64,000 nucleotides of DNA from Spiroplasma_E sp902809815 (GCF_964030925.1 NZ_OZ034992.1:1364001-1428000); one strand, 5' to 3'. Shown: positions 11,025 to 22,667, counted from the stretch's first letter. Translations and numbers: made by a program. Notes: a model not told the origin generated them from the letters alone.

Positions 11025-12360
11025 AGATTTGCTAGTTATTTCAATCGTTCTTTATCATTATACTTTAAAACGAAACATTTTTCAACAATATTTTAACAAA
11101 TTTGTTAGAATAGTTAGGATAAAAAAATAAATAGAAAGGTGTTAAAAAATGTTTAATTATAAAAATAATCTTGAATATGAAATTAATAGAATTATAACAA
11201 ATCATGTTAATAAAATCCATGCTTTTGATGAATATTTTTTTCAAAATAGAGATAAAGATAGATATAAAGTTGCTAAAAAATGTAATCGTAGTATTATTTT
11301 TGAATTTGGTAAAATGATTTTTAATCAAAGAGTTTATTGAGATAAATTAAAGAAAGAATATTATTATCCAGTTTATGAAGAGTTTAATATTGAAAAAAGA
11401 GCAAAAATTATTAGTTGATTAAAAGAAGAAATAATATCATATATTGGAAGAAAGAAACATTATCAAGATATACAAGATATTTTAAAATACACTTATGTTT
11501 CAAAAGTAACAATTAGTAAAATTCATAAAAATGCAAAAGTACAAGAAAAATTACCAGAACAAAAATTTAAAGTTAAAAATAGTGAATTTATTTATATTAA
11601 TGCTGATGATTGTTATGTTCCGGTTTGAAATAAAAATCATAAAAGAGAAATGCAAAAAATTCGTAGTATTAGTTACAATACTGGTAAAAAACAAATAGGT
11701 AAAAATAGAAATAAGTTATCAAATAAAATTTATACTTTTATGGGTGATTATAAATATAGTCCTAAAGAAGATTATTTACAAGCAAATCCGACAGTTGATT
11801 TTACTTGAAATGGATTAAAAAAATATTATGAATTTGAAAATGCTAAATTAGTAGTTTCTGGTGATGGTGCTGGATGAATATATAATTTAGCAAAATATTT
11901 GGGTGCTTATTATGTATTAGATAAATATCATGCTTTTTATTATTTATGAACAGCATATAAACCTGATAAAAGAAAAAATAAAGTTAATCCAGAAAATTTG
12001 AAAAACTTTTTAAAGGCTTGAAAATATTTTTGTAATGGTCAATATGATGAATTAATAGCATTTTTAATTGAAACTAAAGTAAATAAAGAAACTTTAAGGA
12101 TTTTTGAAAATAATAAAGAAGGTATTATAAATCAACCTGCTTATTGAAATATTGGTTGTAGTGCTGAAAGTGATATTCAACATTTAGTTAAATCTCAAAC
12201 TAAAGGTGCAAAAATATATGCTTATCCAACGTTAATTAATATGTTAATGGCTAGAGCCAATTATTTAAATAGTAGAAATTATATTAATAGTGCTTAAAGT
12301 AATACAATTTAATATTTTTAAATTCTAATTTTAAGATTAGGATTTTTGTGTTATTTAAAT
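11025..12360 (+). mobile_element. ISLre2-type insertion sequence, apparently intact
   Basis: It contains one full transposase frame (11149-12297). The 13-mer agatttgctagtt at 11025 recurs at 12427 before the second ISLre2 copy, so it may mark the left end. A small hairpin with T-run (12322-12346) follows the gene. The exact ends and target duplication could not be fixed. Confidence 0.6.
11149..12297 (+). CDS. ISLre2 family (UPF0236) transposase
   Basis: A 382-aa DDE transposase, open throughout when TGA is read as Trp. It has an N-terminal helical/HTH region (YQDIQDILKYTYVSKVTISKIH). The catalytic Asp are in FIYINADDCYVPV and VVSGDGAGWIY, then VLDKYHAFYYL. The catalytic Glu is in WNIGCSAESDIQHL, and the tail is KSQTKGAKIYAYPTL. 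These are the hallmarks of the UPF0236/ISLre2 family. It is shorter than the usual ~450 aa but has all catalytic blocks. A good ribosome binding site (AGAAAGGTG) precedes the ATG. Confidence 0.85.
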
Positions 12361-13650
12361 GTAATTTTGTAATTATATTTTTTAATCTTTTAAAAATTTA
12401 TGATATAATTTAATTAACAAATATTTAGATTTGCTAGTTTTATTGTTTGAAGTTAGAAAATCTATCCGTTATATTTATTCGTCCCATTGTTAGATAATTA
12501 TCTTGGTGTTAAAAAATATAGTAAACTTGCACCTAATGTTATTAAACAAATTTTAAAATATTTTGCTGATGATAAAAAATATCGTGATGTTTGTGATACT
12601 TTTATTGAAGATTTAATAAGTAATAGTACAGTTTGTAGAACATATCAAAAATTTGAATTACCAAAAGCTAATATTCCTAAAATAGTACTACAACCAAATC
12701 AAACTTTATATATAAATATTGATGATGGACATAGAAAATTTAAGTTTAATGAAAAGCATAATACTAAAAATTGTAAAAAATGTTCTATGAGATTATTAGT
12801 ATTTTGTACTGGTAAAAAGAAAAATGGAAAATTAATTAATAAAAGAGCTGTATGTAAAATAAGAGTATCAAAAACAGAAATTGGTGCAGAAAAAACAGCT
12901 AAATTTATTCAAAAATATGGTAATTTATATTTCGAAAATTTTGACCAAGCAAATTTAATAGTTTGTGGAGATAGTGCAAAATGAATTAGAAAAACTGCTA
13001 CAATTTTAAATGCTAAATTTATTTTAGATAAATTTCATGCTTTTCATGTTTTATTTCTTGGAATAATGGCAGGAAGAAAAAAAGATAAAATTGCTAAATT
13101 ACACTATGAAAATGCAATAAGTTTATTTTCCAAAGGTGAATATTATAGACATATTCCGTAATTAAATTTTTTAAAAGTCAATTAATAATTTTAAAATTTA
13201 TTTTATAATTTTGTTATTAACAATAAATTTAGAAAAGTGTTGATAAAAATGATTTTTGAAAATTTAAAAAAATTAAAAAATGAAGAATTTTACAGATATT
13301 TTGGTATAAAACGTTTTCATTTTAATGAAATGTTAGAAAAATTAATTGAAATAGAAAAATTAGAAAAAATAAAGGTCGAAAAAATAAACTTTCAGTAGAA
13401 GAAAGATTAATGATGACTTTATTATACTGAAAAGAATATTATACTTTTTTTTTTCAAATGAGTATTAAATCTAAAATGAGCCCATCAAGTTGTTTTCAAA
13501 ATATTACTTGAGTAGAAAATAAACTTAGTAACCACAAAGATTACCAATTTTTAAAAGAAAGATATAAATTAAAAATTGATAAAAAACAAGAAAATTCAAA
13601 TGAATTTCAATTTTATTTAATTGATTCAACTGAGATTGAAATTGAAAGAC

Positions 13651-14780
13651 GCCACTTAGCCCTTTTTACTAGACCATTAATTTAAAAAACCTGAATGTAT
13701 TCTAAAAACAATTGTGTTATATAATTAACACTAATTTTAACCTGAAAGGATTTTTATTAATGGATAAAATTAAACAAATAGCATTAGTAATTAACAAATT
13801 AAATATCAAAGAAAAAATTAAAATTATTGATGATTGTAAAAATCAATATTCAATTAGAAACCTATGTCAATATCTTCAATTAAACAGATCAACATATTAC
13901 TTTTTAAAAAATAAACAAAAACCTATTAAAAAAGAAGAAAATCATATTATTAAATGCAATCATAAATATCAAAAAATATGCCAACTTTTAATCGAATTTC
14001 ATTCTACAAGAAAAGGCAGAATTTATGGATATTTAAGAATTTTTTCAGCTTTTAAAGAGTGATTAAAACAAGAAAAAAATATCATTTTAAATATAGAATT
14101 ATCAATAAAACAAATGCGAAAAATTATGAAAGAACACAATATTCAAGGATTAAAACAAACTAAAAATAACTATCCTAAAAACAAAAAAAATCCAAATAAG
14201 TGAATACCTACAATGGATAAAGTAAACAAAGATTATAAAAGTACAACCTCTTCAAATCAAATTTGATCAATGGACACTAAACAAATAAATACTAAAGAAG
14301 GATGATTATATCTTTTTGTAATTATTGATTTTTATTCAAATAATGTTGTTAGTTATAATATTGCTCCTAATAAATCATATCAGGATTTAATTCTTCCTGC
14401 TCTTGAAAAAATCAACAAACAATTTTCTTGAAATCAAGTAAAAAATGTTATTTTACATTCAGATAACGCCAACGAATTTTATTGTCAGGATATCACAAAA
14501 TGAGCAGAGGATAAACAAATAATTTTAAGCAAAAAACAACCTTATGATATTGGTGGTAATGTATTATCTGAAAACTGATTTTCTCATTTATCTCAAGAAT
14601 GACTACCTAAAGGATCAAATCAATATTTATCCATCAATGAAGCTATAAATGATGTAAATCAATATGTTATGTTTTATAATTATGAAAGAATACATTCTAA
14701 ATTTCTAAAACCACCAATTTTACAAATTAAAATTTAGAATTTTATATCAAAAATGGTCCAGTAATTAAGGGCCAACCACC
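13651..14780 (+). mobile_element. IS3 copy 1 (1130 bp)
   Basis: Imperfect inverted ends: left gccacttagccctttttact, right agtaattaagggccaaccacc. A clean 3-bp target duplication GAC (13648-13650 and 14781-14783) lies within the IS5 transposase gene. The length is exactly that of copies 2 and 3. Confidence 0.9.
13760..14737 (+). CDS. IS3 family (IS150-like) transposase, single ORF
   Basis: A 325-aa OrfB-type integrase. N-terminal HTH (SIRNLCQYLQLNRSTYYFLKN) is followed by an HTH_21-like part (RIYGYLRIFSAFKEWLK). The rve domain has catalytic residues in IWSMDTKQINT (D), VILHSDNANEFY (D) and NVLSENWFSHLSQEWL (E, spaced as in the family). TGA codons are Trp. There is no separate orfA upstream, which is unusual for IS3 elements. 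The ribosome binding site GAAAGGA precedes ATG 13760. Confidence 0.88.
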
Positions 14781-15727
14781 GACCAACTAAAAAAAACTAC
14801 AGTTAGAATATTTTTCTGGTAAAAGTTGAATGTATTCTATAAAATTTCAAATTGTATATGATTTTTTTAATAAAAAAATTGTTGATATTTTTGCTGATAA
14901 TAGTAAAGTGCATGATTTTCAAATATTAAAAAATTCAAATCTTGAATTTTCAGAAAAAACAATAATTATTGGTGATTTAGGATATCAAGGTATACAAAAT
15001 ATTTATAAAAATACAATAATACCAATTAAAAGAACTAAAAATAAAAAATTAACTAAACAAGAAAGAAAATACAATAAGATTGTATCTAAAATTAGAATTA
15101 AAGTTGAACATGTCTTTGATTGATTGAAAAGATTCAAAATTTTAGTAAATAAATGTAGAAAATCTAAATTTAGACTTATGTACTTAAGATTTAACTTACT
15201 TTGTGAAATTTTTAATAAAATAAAACCATTAAAATAAAAAAATATTAAAAATATTTTTTTAAAATTTAAATTTTTATCGAGTTAATATAAAAATATTATT
15301 AACAATTTTTTGTTTAAAATGTAAACTCATTTTTTAAACTATTTTTTCAAAAAATATTTATTTCTATATTCAATAACACTAAATTGTTTTAAAACAATTT
15401 TATTGACAATTAATTAAATTTAATTACGGAATATGTCTTATGAATTAATTGATTTTTTACAATCATTAACTTTACAATATAAAAAATTAAAAGTTGGTTA
15501 TTTTATTAATGCCAAAGATGGTGTATTAAATCAAGAATTAGTTGAAAATATTGGTTGTTTTACTGAAACTAATATTAAACAAATTTTAAAGCATATGATT
15601 GGTGATAGAACCTATAACATTGATATGTATACAAAAATGGTTAATTTTAAATGCTATCAAATAAATACTGCCATACAGTTATTATAAAATAAAATTAAAA
15701 TTTTAAAAAACCAAAAATAAAATAAAA

Positions 15728-15756
15728 CTTATTAAAGTAAACTTTAATAAGAATTT
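15728..15756. terminator. Hairpin after ISLre2 copy 2
   Basis: A perfect 11-bp stem (CTTATTAAAGT / ACTTTAATAAG) with a 2-base loop, then a T-run. A similar CTTATTAA/TTAATAAG hairpin follows the ISLre2 remnant at 45360-45390, so it probably belongs to the element. The stretch 15760-15940 shows nothing recognisable. Confidence 0.65.
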
Positions 15757-15941
15757 TTGAGTTATAAAAATAAGTATTATTGTTGACTAATATTTTTCAA
15801 GTGTTAAGATTAACATACAATTGCATATTGAAGTCAAAATTATTCTCGTCTAACTTTATAATTTTAAGACAAATTTGAATATTATTGACAACATCGGTAC
15901 GCTCCCAAATTTTTTATAAAATTAAAAAAATAAAATATTAT

Positions 15942-18900
15942 TTATTCTAATAAAAATTTAATAGTAATATAATCACTTTTAATTGTTAATTGATATTGAC
16001 CAATACCAATAAAGTCATACAACTTTAAAGCAAGATTTTTAAATTTTTTATTACAATCATTATTTAAAAATAATATTTTTTCAATATTATTATTTTGTAA
16101 ATCTTTCACTAATTTTGAATTAATCGTTTTATTTTCTGGTATTGATCAGTAATATTCTTTTGTTAATTTATTATAACTAGTTAATTTACCATAATTTGTT
16201 CCATCAATATCTGCAAAAATTACTGATTTATTTTCATTAAATGTCAAATGACCTGCTTGAAAGGCAATAATTTTTAAAGGTCCAAGTTTTTTATTAAAAT
16301 TAACACGATTAATTGCACATAGTGCCTGATGCACAGTAAATGTTGATTGATAAGATAATAAAGGGTAATCTTGATTAAAATGTTCATTGAGTAATAATGT
16401 TTCATAATCTAGTTTATATTTAAGAATAATTTTTAGTTCATTAACAACTAATTTGTTATTTTCAATGAAATTTGTAACTAAACATGGTATTTCATTAAAA
16501 TTTGGAAAAATACGATTAAATACTTTATTACTTGTAACCTCATATAACAATGATGCTATTAATAAATTGTCATAATGATAATTAATTAATTTAGTATCTA
16601 ATTCTTGACTTAATCTTAAATAAAAATAATTAACTATTTGATAATCATTTAAAAATAAGAATTGTTTTAAGATATTTTGATTACGATTAGTATCATTATC
16701 ATGGGTTTGATAATTTTTTATTTTTTTTGCTATTCGTAAATAAAAATCATTTAAAAAATTATAAAATTCTTGAATTGTCAAATCATAATCAATTAATATT
16801 TTAAAAATAGCTTTATCATTATAAAGTTGATAGTATGATTGAATTACCAAATAAATTTTTTTTCGCGATTGATATCATTGCTTTAAATTAGTTAAAATGA
16901 CGTTTTGACTTCTTGGTTCTAAAGTAATAGTACATCCATAAGGTAAATTAAAACTATTAGGTAATTGTTTATTAACATTGATAATATGTGAATTTGAAAG
17001 ATTTTTAATACCAATCGTTATGTCATATTTTTTATCAATATTAGCAATTAAATCATAAACCTCTAAACAATGTTTAGTTTCTGTTTTTCTCAATCCTCTT
17101 CCTAATTGCTGTAAATATACTGTTTTTGAATTAGTTGGTCGTAATAAAATAATAGTATCAATTTCAGGAATATCAATTCCTTCATTAAAAATATTTACTA
17201 CACATAAATAATTAATAATTCTATTTTTAAAATCATTAATTATTTTACTACGATTAGTTTGATTTTTACTTGTTAAAAAGTCTGCTTTTAAGCCCTGATT
17301 TTGCAAAAATCTAGCAACATTTTGTGCATGAGTAATATTAATACAAAAAATTAAACAAATCCGATTACTATAAAATCCAATATAGTCATTAATTACATCT
17401 AATAATAACTTATTTCTTGCTTCAGTATTTAATTTTTTAAATAATTGTTGATCATTATTTAAATCAATACCAGTTAAATCAGCAGTAATGTCATCAATAC
17501 AATAATAATCAAATGGTGATAAAAATTTTTCATTAATTGCATCTCACAATCGTAATTCATGTGCAAACTCATTATCAAAATAATTAATAATGTTTTTATT
17601 ATCTTCTCGTTCTGGTGTTGCTGTTAAACCAATAATTTGTTTAGGATGAAAATAATTTAAAATTGTCTGAAAAGTTTTGGCAGCCAAATGATGAGCTTCA
17701 TCAAAAATAATAATATCAAATTGTTGACGTTTAAACTTATTTAGATGTCTATGTACAGTTTGTACTGTTGCAAATAAATATTGTTCTTGAAAATTATTTT
17801 GTTTACTATTTAAAATAGTTGCAAATTTTTTATCATTTATTACTTTTCGAAAAGTAATAATTGCTTGTTCAATAATTTCTCTTTGATGTGCTAAAAATAA
17901 AATTGAAGGTTTTTGATTATTATTTTCTTTAATTTGATTTAAATAGTCAAAAGCAGATACTACTGTTTTACCAACACCTGTTGCCATGACAATTAAATGT
18001 TTTGTTTTTTTAAGTTTTCTTCTTAACTTTAATTTATTAATTAAGGCAATTTGAAAATCATAAAGAAAATAATTAGTTGCTAATCATTGTTCATCTTTTT
18101 TATTTACAAGCAATCGATTATATTCAATTCGCGATAGTAATTGTAATCGTTGTTGTTCATTATTTAAATCAACTAAATTATCATTTCATAATTTATAATA
18201 CTGATTTAAAATATTTTGATATAGTTGCTTATTATCAAATTCATTAATTTTAATATTTCATTCACGACCACTAGCTAAACCTTTTTGCGTTAAATTTGAT
18301 GAACCAATTATTGCTGAAGAAAAACCTGAATTTCGTTTAAAGATGGCAGCTTTAATATGAATTCTTTCACTACGTTTTTCTAAATTATTTTCAACTTTAA
18401 CTTTAATATTAGGATACTTTTTTATTATTTTAACTAATGCATATAAATTAACAAATAAAGCCATATCATCAAAAGTAGTAGTAATAAAATTAATAGTAAT
18501 ATTATGATTTAAAGCATAAGTAAATGATGAACGTAACTTATTTATAATTGAATTTGATATAAAAGGATAAATAAAGTATACTTCATCACAAGTTCTGATT
18601 TCCTGATTTAAATGATTAATTAATACTTGTTGGTTTTCATTAGTAAATAGAAAATTGTCACTTAATCTAATATTAGAAGTTAAAGGATTATCAATTATAC
18701 TATCATTTACTTGTAATAAAATGTTATTACTAAATTTATTAGTAGTAAAATTACTTATGATTTGATTTAAAAAATCAATTTTTGCTTCTGGTGATTTAAT
18801 CGTTTTTAATTGTTCAATTAAAGTATTATTTAATTGTTTAACTAAATAATGATCAATGTCTTTAATTAATTCTTTTTCATCATTAATATGTGATGTTTGG

Positions 18901-18962
18901 AAATTATTGGTAATATCATCACTAATCTTTAATAATAAATCATAATAGCCCTTATTTTTCAT
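15942..18962 (-). CDS. PLD-nuclease / superfamily 2 helicase / DUF3427 protein
   Basis: A 1006-aa protein. Residues ~100-250 form a phospholipase-D-like module with the HxK-type motif RIHIKAAIFKR and the following SSAIIGSSNLTQKGL. Residues ~310-650 are a DEAH-type SF2 motor: Walker A VMATGVGKT, motif II FDEAHH, motif III GLTATPER, and motif VI QLGRGLRKTE after IFNEGIDIPEID. The C-terminal ~350 residues match the DUF3427 region. Such PLD-helicase-DUF3427 proteins are common in Firmicutes, and some lie in defence or mobile islands. DNA repair or restriction of foreign DNA is possible. It stands alone between an IS stack and rpmF. Confidence 0.82.
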
Positions 18963-19060
18963 ACTCTACACTTCCTAATAATAAATAGTGTCTATTTTAA
19001 TAAATTATAATCTATATTTTAATAAATTATTAACTATTATAAAATAATTTTGTAAAGTAA

Positions 19061-19103
19061 AAAACCTCTAATATTTAAAATATTATTTTAAATAAATAAG
19101 AGG
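19061..19103 (-). terminator. rpmF terminator
   Basis: On the minus strand, a CCTCT...AGAGG hairpin with an inner TTTAAAATA/ATTTTAAA stem is followed by a T-run. It lies 32 bases past the rpmF stop. Confidence 0.7.
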
Positions 19104-19134
19104 AAGGTAATCTAAGATAAGATATATTCATATT

Positions 19135-19344
19135 TTATTTTTTTTCTGTTGATGATGTTTTTTCTGCTTGTAATGGATTAGTAATACTTACACCTTTGTA
19201 TGTCTTGCATTTCATACAGGCATGATGTGGTTTAGTAATTGCTCCACAATTTAAACAGTTAGTTGTAGTTGTTGCAGATAAACTATCATGGGCACGACGT
19301 GTATTTTTACGCATTTTTGACGTTCTTCTTGCTGGTACTGCCAT
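19135..19344 (-). CDS. rpmF: 50S ribosomal protein L32
   Basis: 69 aa, starting MAVPARRTSKMRKNTRRAHDS, the standard L32 opening. A four-Cys zinc ribbon follows (CLNCG near residue 34 and CMKCK near 47). The C-terminal tail is longer than usual (ITNPLQAEKTSSTEKK). A good ribosome binding site (AAGGAGG) lies 9 bases upstream. It is a single gene with its own terminator. Confidence 0.95.
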   Translation of the reverse strand: MAVPARRTSKMRKNTRRAHDSLSATTTTNCLNCGAITKPHHACMKCKTYKGVSITNPLQAEKTSSTEKK

Positions 19345-19523
19345 AGTCTGTTGCCTCCTTACTTTCGTATCTCATAAATTATATATTGATTTATCAGAAA
19401 AATCTATTTTTTTTGATAAGTTTTTCAAATTTTTGGAAATAAAATACTAATAAATCAAATATTTTATTTATTGTTATAAAATAAAAAATATTTTAATTAT
19501 TTTATAATCCTAAAATAAGTTAT

Positions 19524-19840
19524 TTATAATCGTGTTACATATTTATATTGAAAAGAATTATCTATATTTCAGTCTTTTATATCAATTTCTTTTTGAACTT
19601 CAGTTAGTTCATTATGTAAGTAATTAATTTCAGCTTTTACTTGTTCAAACATTCTTTCATAAATTTCCAAAATAACATCTTTATTTATATTTTCTATTTT
19701 TAATATTTTATTTTCATATTTGGCTAATTCTCTTTTTCTTTTTTAACATTTTTTAATTTGACTAACAGTTGTATTATCAACTTTGATAATTTTTCCTTTA
19801 ACATAAAATGGAGAAATAAAATCATTCTTATTTATATTTT
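19524..19840 (-). pseudogene. Remnant of an unknown coiled-coil gene
   Basis: A coding-like frame, FISPFYVKGKIIKVDNTTVSQIKKC, then a TAA (19743-19745). The same frame continues KRKRELAKYENKILK...EVQKEIDIKDWNIDNSFQYKY to a stop at 19524. The second part is a coiled coil. There is no start codon or ribosome binding site, and a stop lies before the first part. It looks like the tail of a decayed gene. The rest of 19345-20007 holds no other gene that I can support. Confidence 0.45.
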
Positions 19841-20007
19841 AAATATTATCACCTTTAATTATACTATTTTCAATTAAAAAAATTTTAATACTATATTTAT
19901 TAATGTTACTTAAATAAATTTAGATAAAAAAATTGTAACTTTCATTAGTAACTTTTATTGTATATGATTTTTTTAAATTATAAAATTAACAAGGAGTAAA
20001 AACAATT

Positions 20008-20448
20008 ATGTCACAACAAAATAAAAACGAACAAAATACTTTCAATCAAAATGAAAAGCAATATTCATCAAAATGAAAAGATGAGATTCCCAATTGTTTA
20101 GCATTTGAAGTAGAGTATAGGATGACGAAAGCAAATTATATAAAAATTTGAATTGATTATTTTACATTTAAAAATTTGATAGATATTTATGTTTCAAATG
20201 TTTCTACAGAAGCTCGTCTTTTTGAAGAACTAAGAAGGTTTCCACGAATTGATAATACTAAATCAAATATTTGACTTACAGATATAGAAACAGGTTTTAA
20301 CATTCTTTATAAAAACTTTCCAGAAATAAGAAATTTTTGAACAAAATTACCAACAGATGGATCACAAGGTTTAGTAGTCAAAACAAATAGAGATGGCGAT
20401 TGAAATAAATGAGATTTTACAGTACACTATCAAAGCAAAGATCTCTAA
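20008..20448 (+). CDS. Hypothetical protein, 146 aa
   Basis: MSQQNKNEQNTFNQNEKQ, then a compact region rich in Trp (KIWIDYFTF, NIWLTD, FWTKLP, GDWNKWDF). Five of these Trp are TGA. A strong AAGGAG lies 12 bases before the ATG. There is no signal peptide or membrane span. It stands as a single gene followed by hairpins. I do not recognise a family. Confidence 0.65.
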
Positions 20449-20538
20449 ATAAAAGAATGAAAGAGGTTTTTTAGAAACCTGTACATATTTGTTTTGCAAA
20501 GTACTAGTTCAGATTAATTCTATCTTTAAATTTATTAT

Positions 20539-20586
20539 AAATTGAACAATTCCTATTCAAAATTGAAATGAATTGTTCAATTTTTG
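20539..20586. terminator. Strong hairpin terminator
   Basis: A 14-bp stem (AAATTGAACAATTC / GAATTGTTCAATTT) with a T-tail, 90 bases past the stop of the 146-aa gene. A shorter AGGTTT/AAACCT hairpin sits at 20465-20481. Confidence 0.75.
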
Positions 20587-20716
20587 TTATATTTTAATTA
20601 CTAAGTAAAATATTTTGAAAAACTGCCATATCATTAAGAAAGACTTTTTTATTTCTGATGACTTTTTGTAATGATGATTAATTATCTTTGCTTAGTAAAT
20701 TCAATGTTAAATATTT

Positions 20717-20872
20717 TTAAACAGTATTATTTTCAATAATTTTCCTATCAAAATCAATCTTTTTTAAAAAATAATATAAGCATTTTTCAAAAATAATTTT
20801 GTCTATTAAAGAAAAAACTTCTTTAAAAACAATCCTTAAATATCAATTTTTATCAAAATTATTAGTTTTCAT
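20717..20872 (-). CDS. Short ORF, possible gene remnant
   Basis: 51 codons, MKTNNFDKNWYLRIVFKEVF...IIENNTV, then a further same-frame stretch (KYLTLNLLSKDN) after the stop. There is no clear ribosome binding site. It may be a decayed fragment; the rest of 20590-21005 shows nothing recognisable. Confidence 0.25.
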
Positions 20873-21005
20873 AAATTGATTTTAATTATTTAAAGATAAT
20901 AAATAAATAAATAAATGAAGTTAATGATTATTGTTTTCTCATTTTCTGTTTTAGATATTTTGTTCTTTCTTTTATATTTAGTATATAATTGTTGATTTAC
21001 ATTAA

Positions 21006-21683
21006 TTAATAACCACCCTTAGTTTCTTGTCCTGAAATAATAGCAACACCATTACTAGTACCAATTCTAGTAGCACCAGCATTAATCATCGCCATTGCAT
21101 CATCTTGATTTTTAATACCACCAGAAGCTTTAATTGCAACATGAGGACCAATATTTGCTTTCATTAATTTAATATCAGCAACCGTGGCACCACCATTAGC
21201 AAAACCAGTTGAAGTTTTAATAAAATCTGCTTTTACTTTAGTTACTAACTGACAAGCAATAATTTTTTGTTCTGTTGTTAATAAACTACACTCAATTATT
21301 ACTTTTAAAATAATATTTTGTGGACATGCATTACGAACTGCTTGTAGATCTTGCAATACAAGTTTTTGATCATTATCCTTTAATGCACCAATATTAATAA
21401 CAACATCAATTTCTTGAGCACCATCTTTAATCGCACTAATTGTTTCTGCTACTTTAGTTTGTGTAGTATTGGCACCCAATGGAAAACCAACCACTGTACA
21501 TACTTTAACATTACTATTTTTTAATAAAGTAACAGCACGATTAACATAAAATGGATTAATACAAACTGCTTTAAAATAATAAATTTTAGCTTCTTTACAT
21601 AATGTATCAATCATTGATAATGTTGCTTCTGGTTTTAATAATGTATGATCAATATATTCATTTAAATTAATATTACTTTTCAT
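21006..21683 (-). CDS. deoC: Deoxyribose-phosphate aldolase
   Basis: 225 aa class I aldolase that splits 2-deoxyribose-5-phosphate into glyceraldehyde-3-phosphate and acetaldehyde in deoxynucleoside catabolism. Motifs: YIDHTLLKPEAT near the start, VVGFPLGA, EIDVVINIGALK. The Schiff-base lysine block is DFIKTSTGFANGGAT, then IKASGGIK and RIGTSNG. I chose ATG 21683, with AGGAG 9 bases upstream, over an upstream TTG. It starts inside the end of the broken oxidoreductase gene, so the two were co-transcribed. deoA, the enzyme that feeds the pathway, lies at 36742. Confidence 0.95.
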   Translation of the reverse strand: MKSNINLNEYIDHTLLKPEATLSMIDTLCKEAKIYYFKAVCINPFYVNRAVTLLKNSNVKVCTVVGFPLGANTTQTKVAETISAIKDGAQEIDVVINIGALKDNDQKLVLQDLQAVRNACPQNIILKVIIECSLLTTEQKIIACQLVTKVKADFIKTSTGFANGGATVADIKLMKANIGPHVAIKASGGIKNQDDAMAMINAGATRIGTSNGVAIISGQETKGGY

Positions 21684-22656
21684 AAACTTCAACTCCTAAT
21701 TCATTTTCACTTTTAATAATTGCTTCAATAACTTCAAGATTCATTAAACTATGATTTAATCAATAATCTCGACTTAAATAATCTTTATTTTTAATCATTT
21801 TTACAAAATCATTTAATTCATATGTCATTAAACTTTCTTCATTAGTATTATCTGCGATTTCTTTTATTCCGTTTTTAGTATAAACCTTAATTCCACTTAA
21901 TGGATGAACTTGTGATAAAACAAGACTACTATTATGACCTATAAATTCACTTTGTGCATAAGAGGTTACTCCTTTACTACAAGTAATAGTAGTAATAGTT
22001 CCATTTTCATGCTTCAAAATAACATGATTACTTAAATTAACACCATTAGGTAATTTAATTGCCATCGCTTTAACTGTTTTTACTTTACCTAATAAATACA
22101 ATACTAATTGTAATGGATATACTAAACTATCATAAGTTGCACCTTTACCAAAATCTTTATCAAAAACAGAATCATATATTCCTTTTTCAACTGATGGCAT
22201 TCTTGAAGAAATACGATTAAAATTAAGGTTAACTACTTCTGGATTTATTTCATGAACTAATTTTTTTAATTTAGAAAAAATAGGTAAATGAACAGTAACA
22301 TAAGCTTCTAATAAAATTAATTTTTTACTTCTTGCTAAAAAAATTAGGTCTTTAACTTCTTCAACTGTAAAAGTAATAGTTTTTTATACTAAAACATGAA
22401 TATTATTATTTAAAAATAATTTACTTTGTTTGTAATGCAAACCATTTGGTGAAGCAATATAAATAGCATCAATATGTTCTATCATTTTATTTAAATCATC
22501 AGTACTATGGGCAATATTATATTTTTTTGCTCATGTTTCTGCTTTATCTAAACTTCTTGAATATATACAAGTTATTTTAACTTTTTTATTAGTTAACGCT
22601 TGCTTTATAAATCTTTGAACAATTTTTCCAGTTCCAATAATACCAATTCTAATCAT
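21673..22656 (-). pseudogene. Gfo/Idh/MocA oxidoreductase with internal stop
   Basis: 328 codons of an NAD(P)-dependent dehydrogenase-like protein: MIRIGIIGTGKIVQRFI (Rossmann GxGxxG), then YIASPNGLHYKQ. At the conserved EKP-type motif the sequence reads NIHVLV-stop-KTITFT, with a TAA at 22384-22386 where GAA (Glu) is expected. The frame is otherwise open to YEK at 21675. One G-to-T change explains it. It is probably inactive unless the second half (from MPSVEKG, 22200) is made alone. Confidence 0.85.
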
Positions 22657-22667
22657 CTTGTACTCCT

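Larger units (their letters stand above)
13249..15237 (+). pseudogene. IS5 transposase, copy A (interrupted by IS3)
   Basis: N-terminal part MIFENLKKLKNEEFYRYFG with the first catalytic Asp in FYLIDSTEIEIER. The IS3 inserted just after this motif. The C-terminal part from 14830 has the second Asp (IIIGDLGYQGI) and ends at 15237. This copy reads HVFD where the others read HVFA, next to the catalytic Glu. It also has a one-base frameshift at the A-run near 13370. It is dead as a single enzyme. Confidence 0.85.
13147..15438 (+). mobile_element. IS5 copy A, containing IS3
   Basis: The ends read agacatattcc...ggaatatgtct, the shared terminal inverted repeat of all IS5 copies here. The target duplication is TAT (13144-13146 and 15439-15441). 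Without the IS3 it would be about 1.16 kb like its sisters. Its transposase has a one-A deletion near 13370 and three extra T near 13445. Confidence 0.9.
12487..15687 (+). pseudogene. ISLre2 transposase, N-truncated and interrupted
   Basis: Left part: LLDNYLGVKKYSK..., catalytic Asp in LYINIDDGHRKF and LIVCGDSAKWIRK, then FILDKFHAFHVL. Right part after the IS5: the Glu block NIGCFTETNIKQILKHMIGDRTYN. The family fold is complete except for the missing N-terminus. It is a different lineage from the 11149 copy, but close to the remnant at 45415-46345 (both have the NRTYNI/DRTYNI ending). Not functional as it stands. Confidence 0.85.
12427..15690 (+). mobile_element. Second ISLre2 copy, 5'-truncated and split by nested IS5 and IS3
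   Basis: Transposase sequence runs from about 12460 to 13146 and resumes at 15442-15687. The gap is an IS5 (13147-15438), which itself holds an IS3 (13651-14780). Removing the IS5 and one copy of its TAT target duplication restores the frame exactly (GEYY-ELIDFLQS). Upstream of 12487 the frame meets a TAG at 12454, so the N-terminal ~130 residues are missing. Confidence 0.85.
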
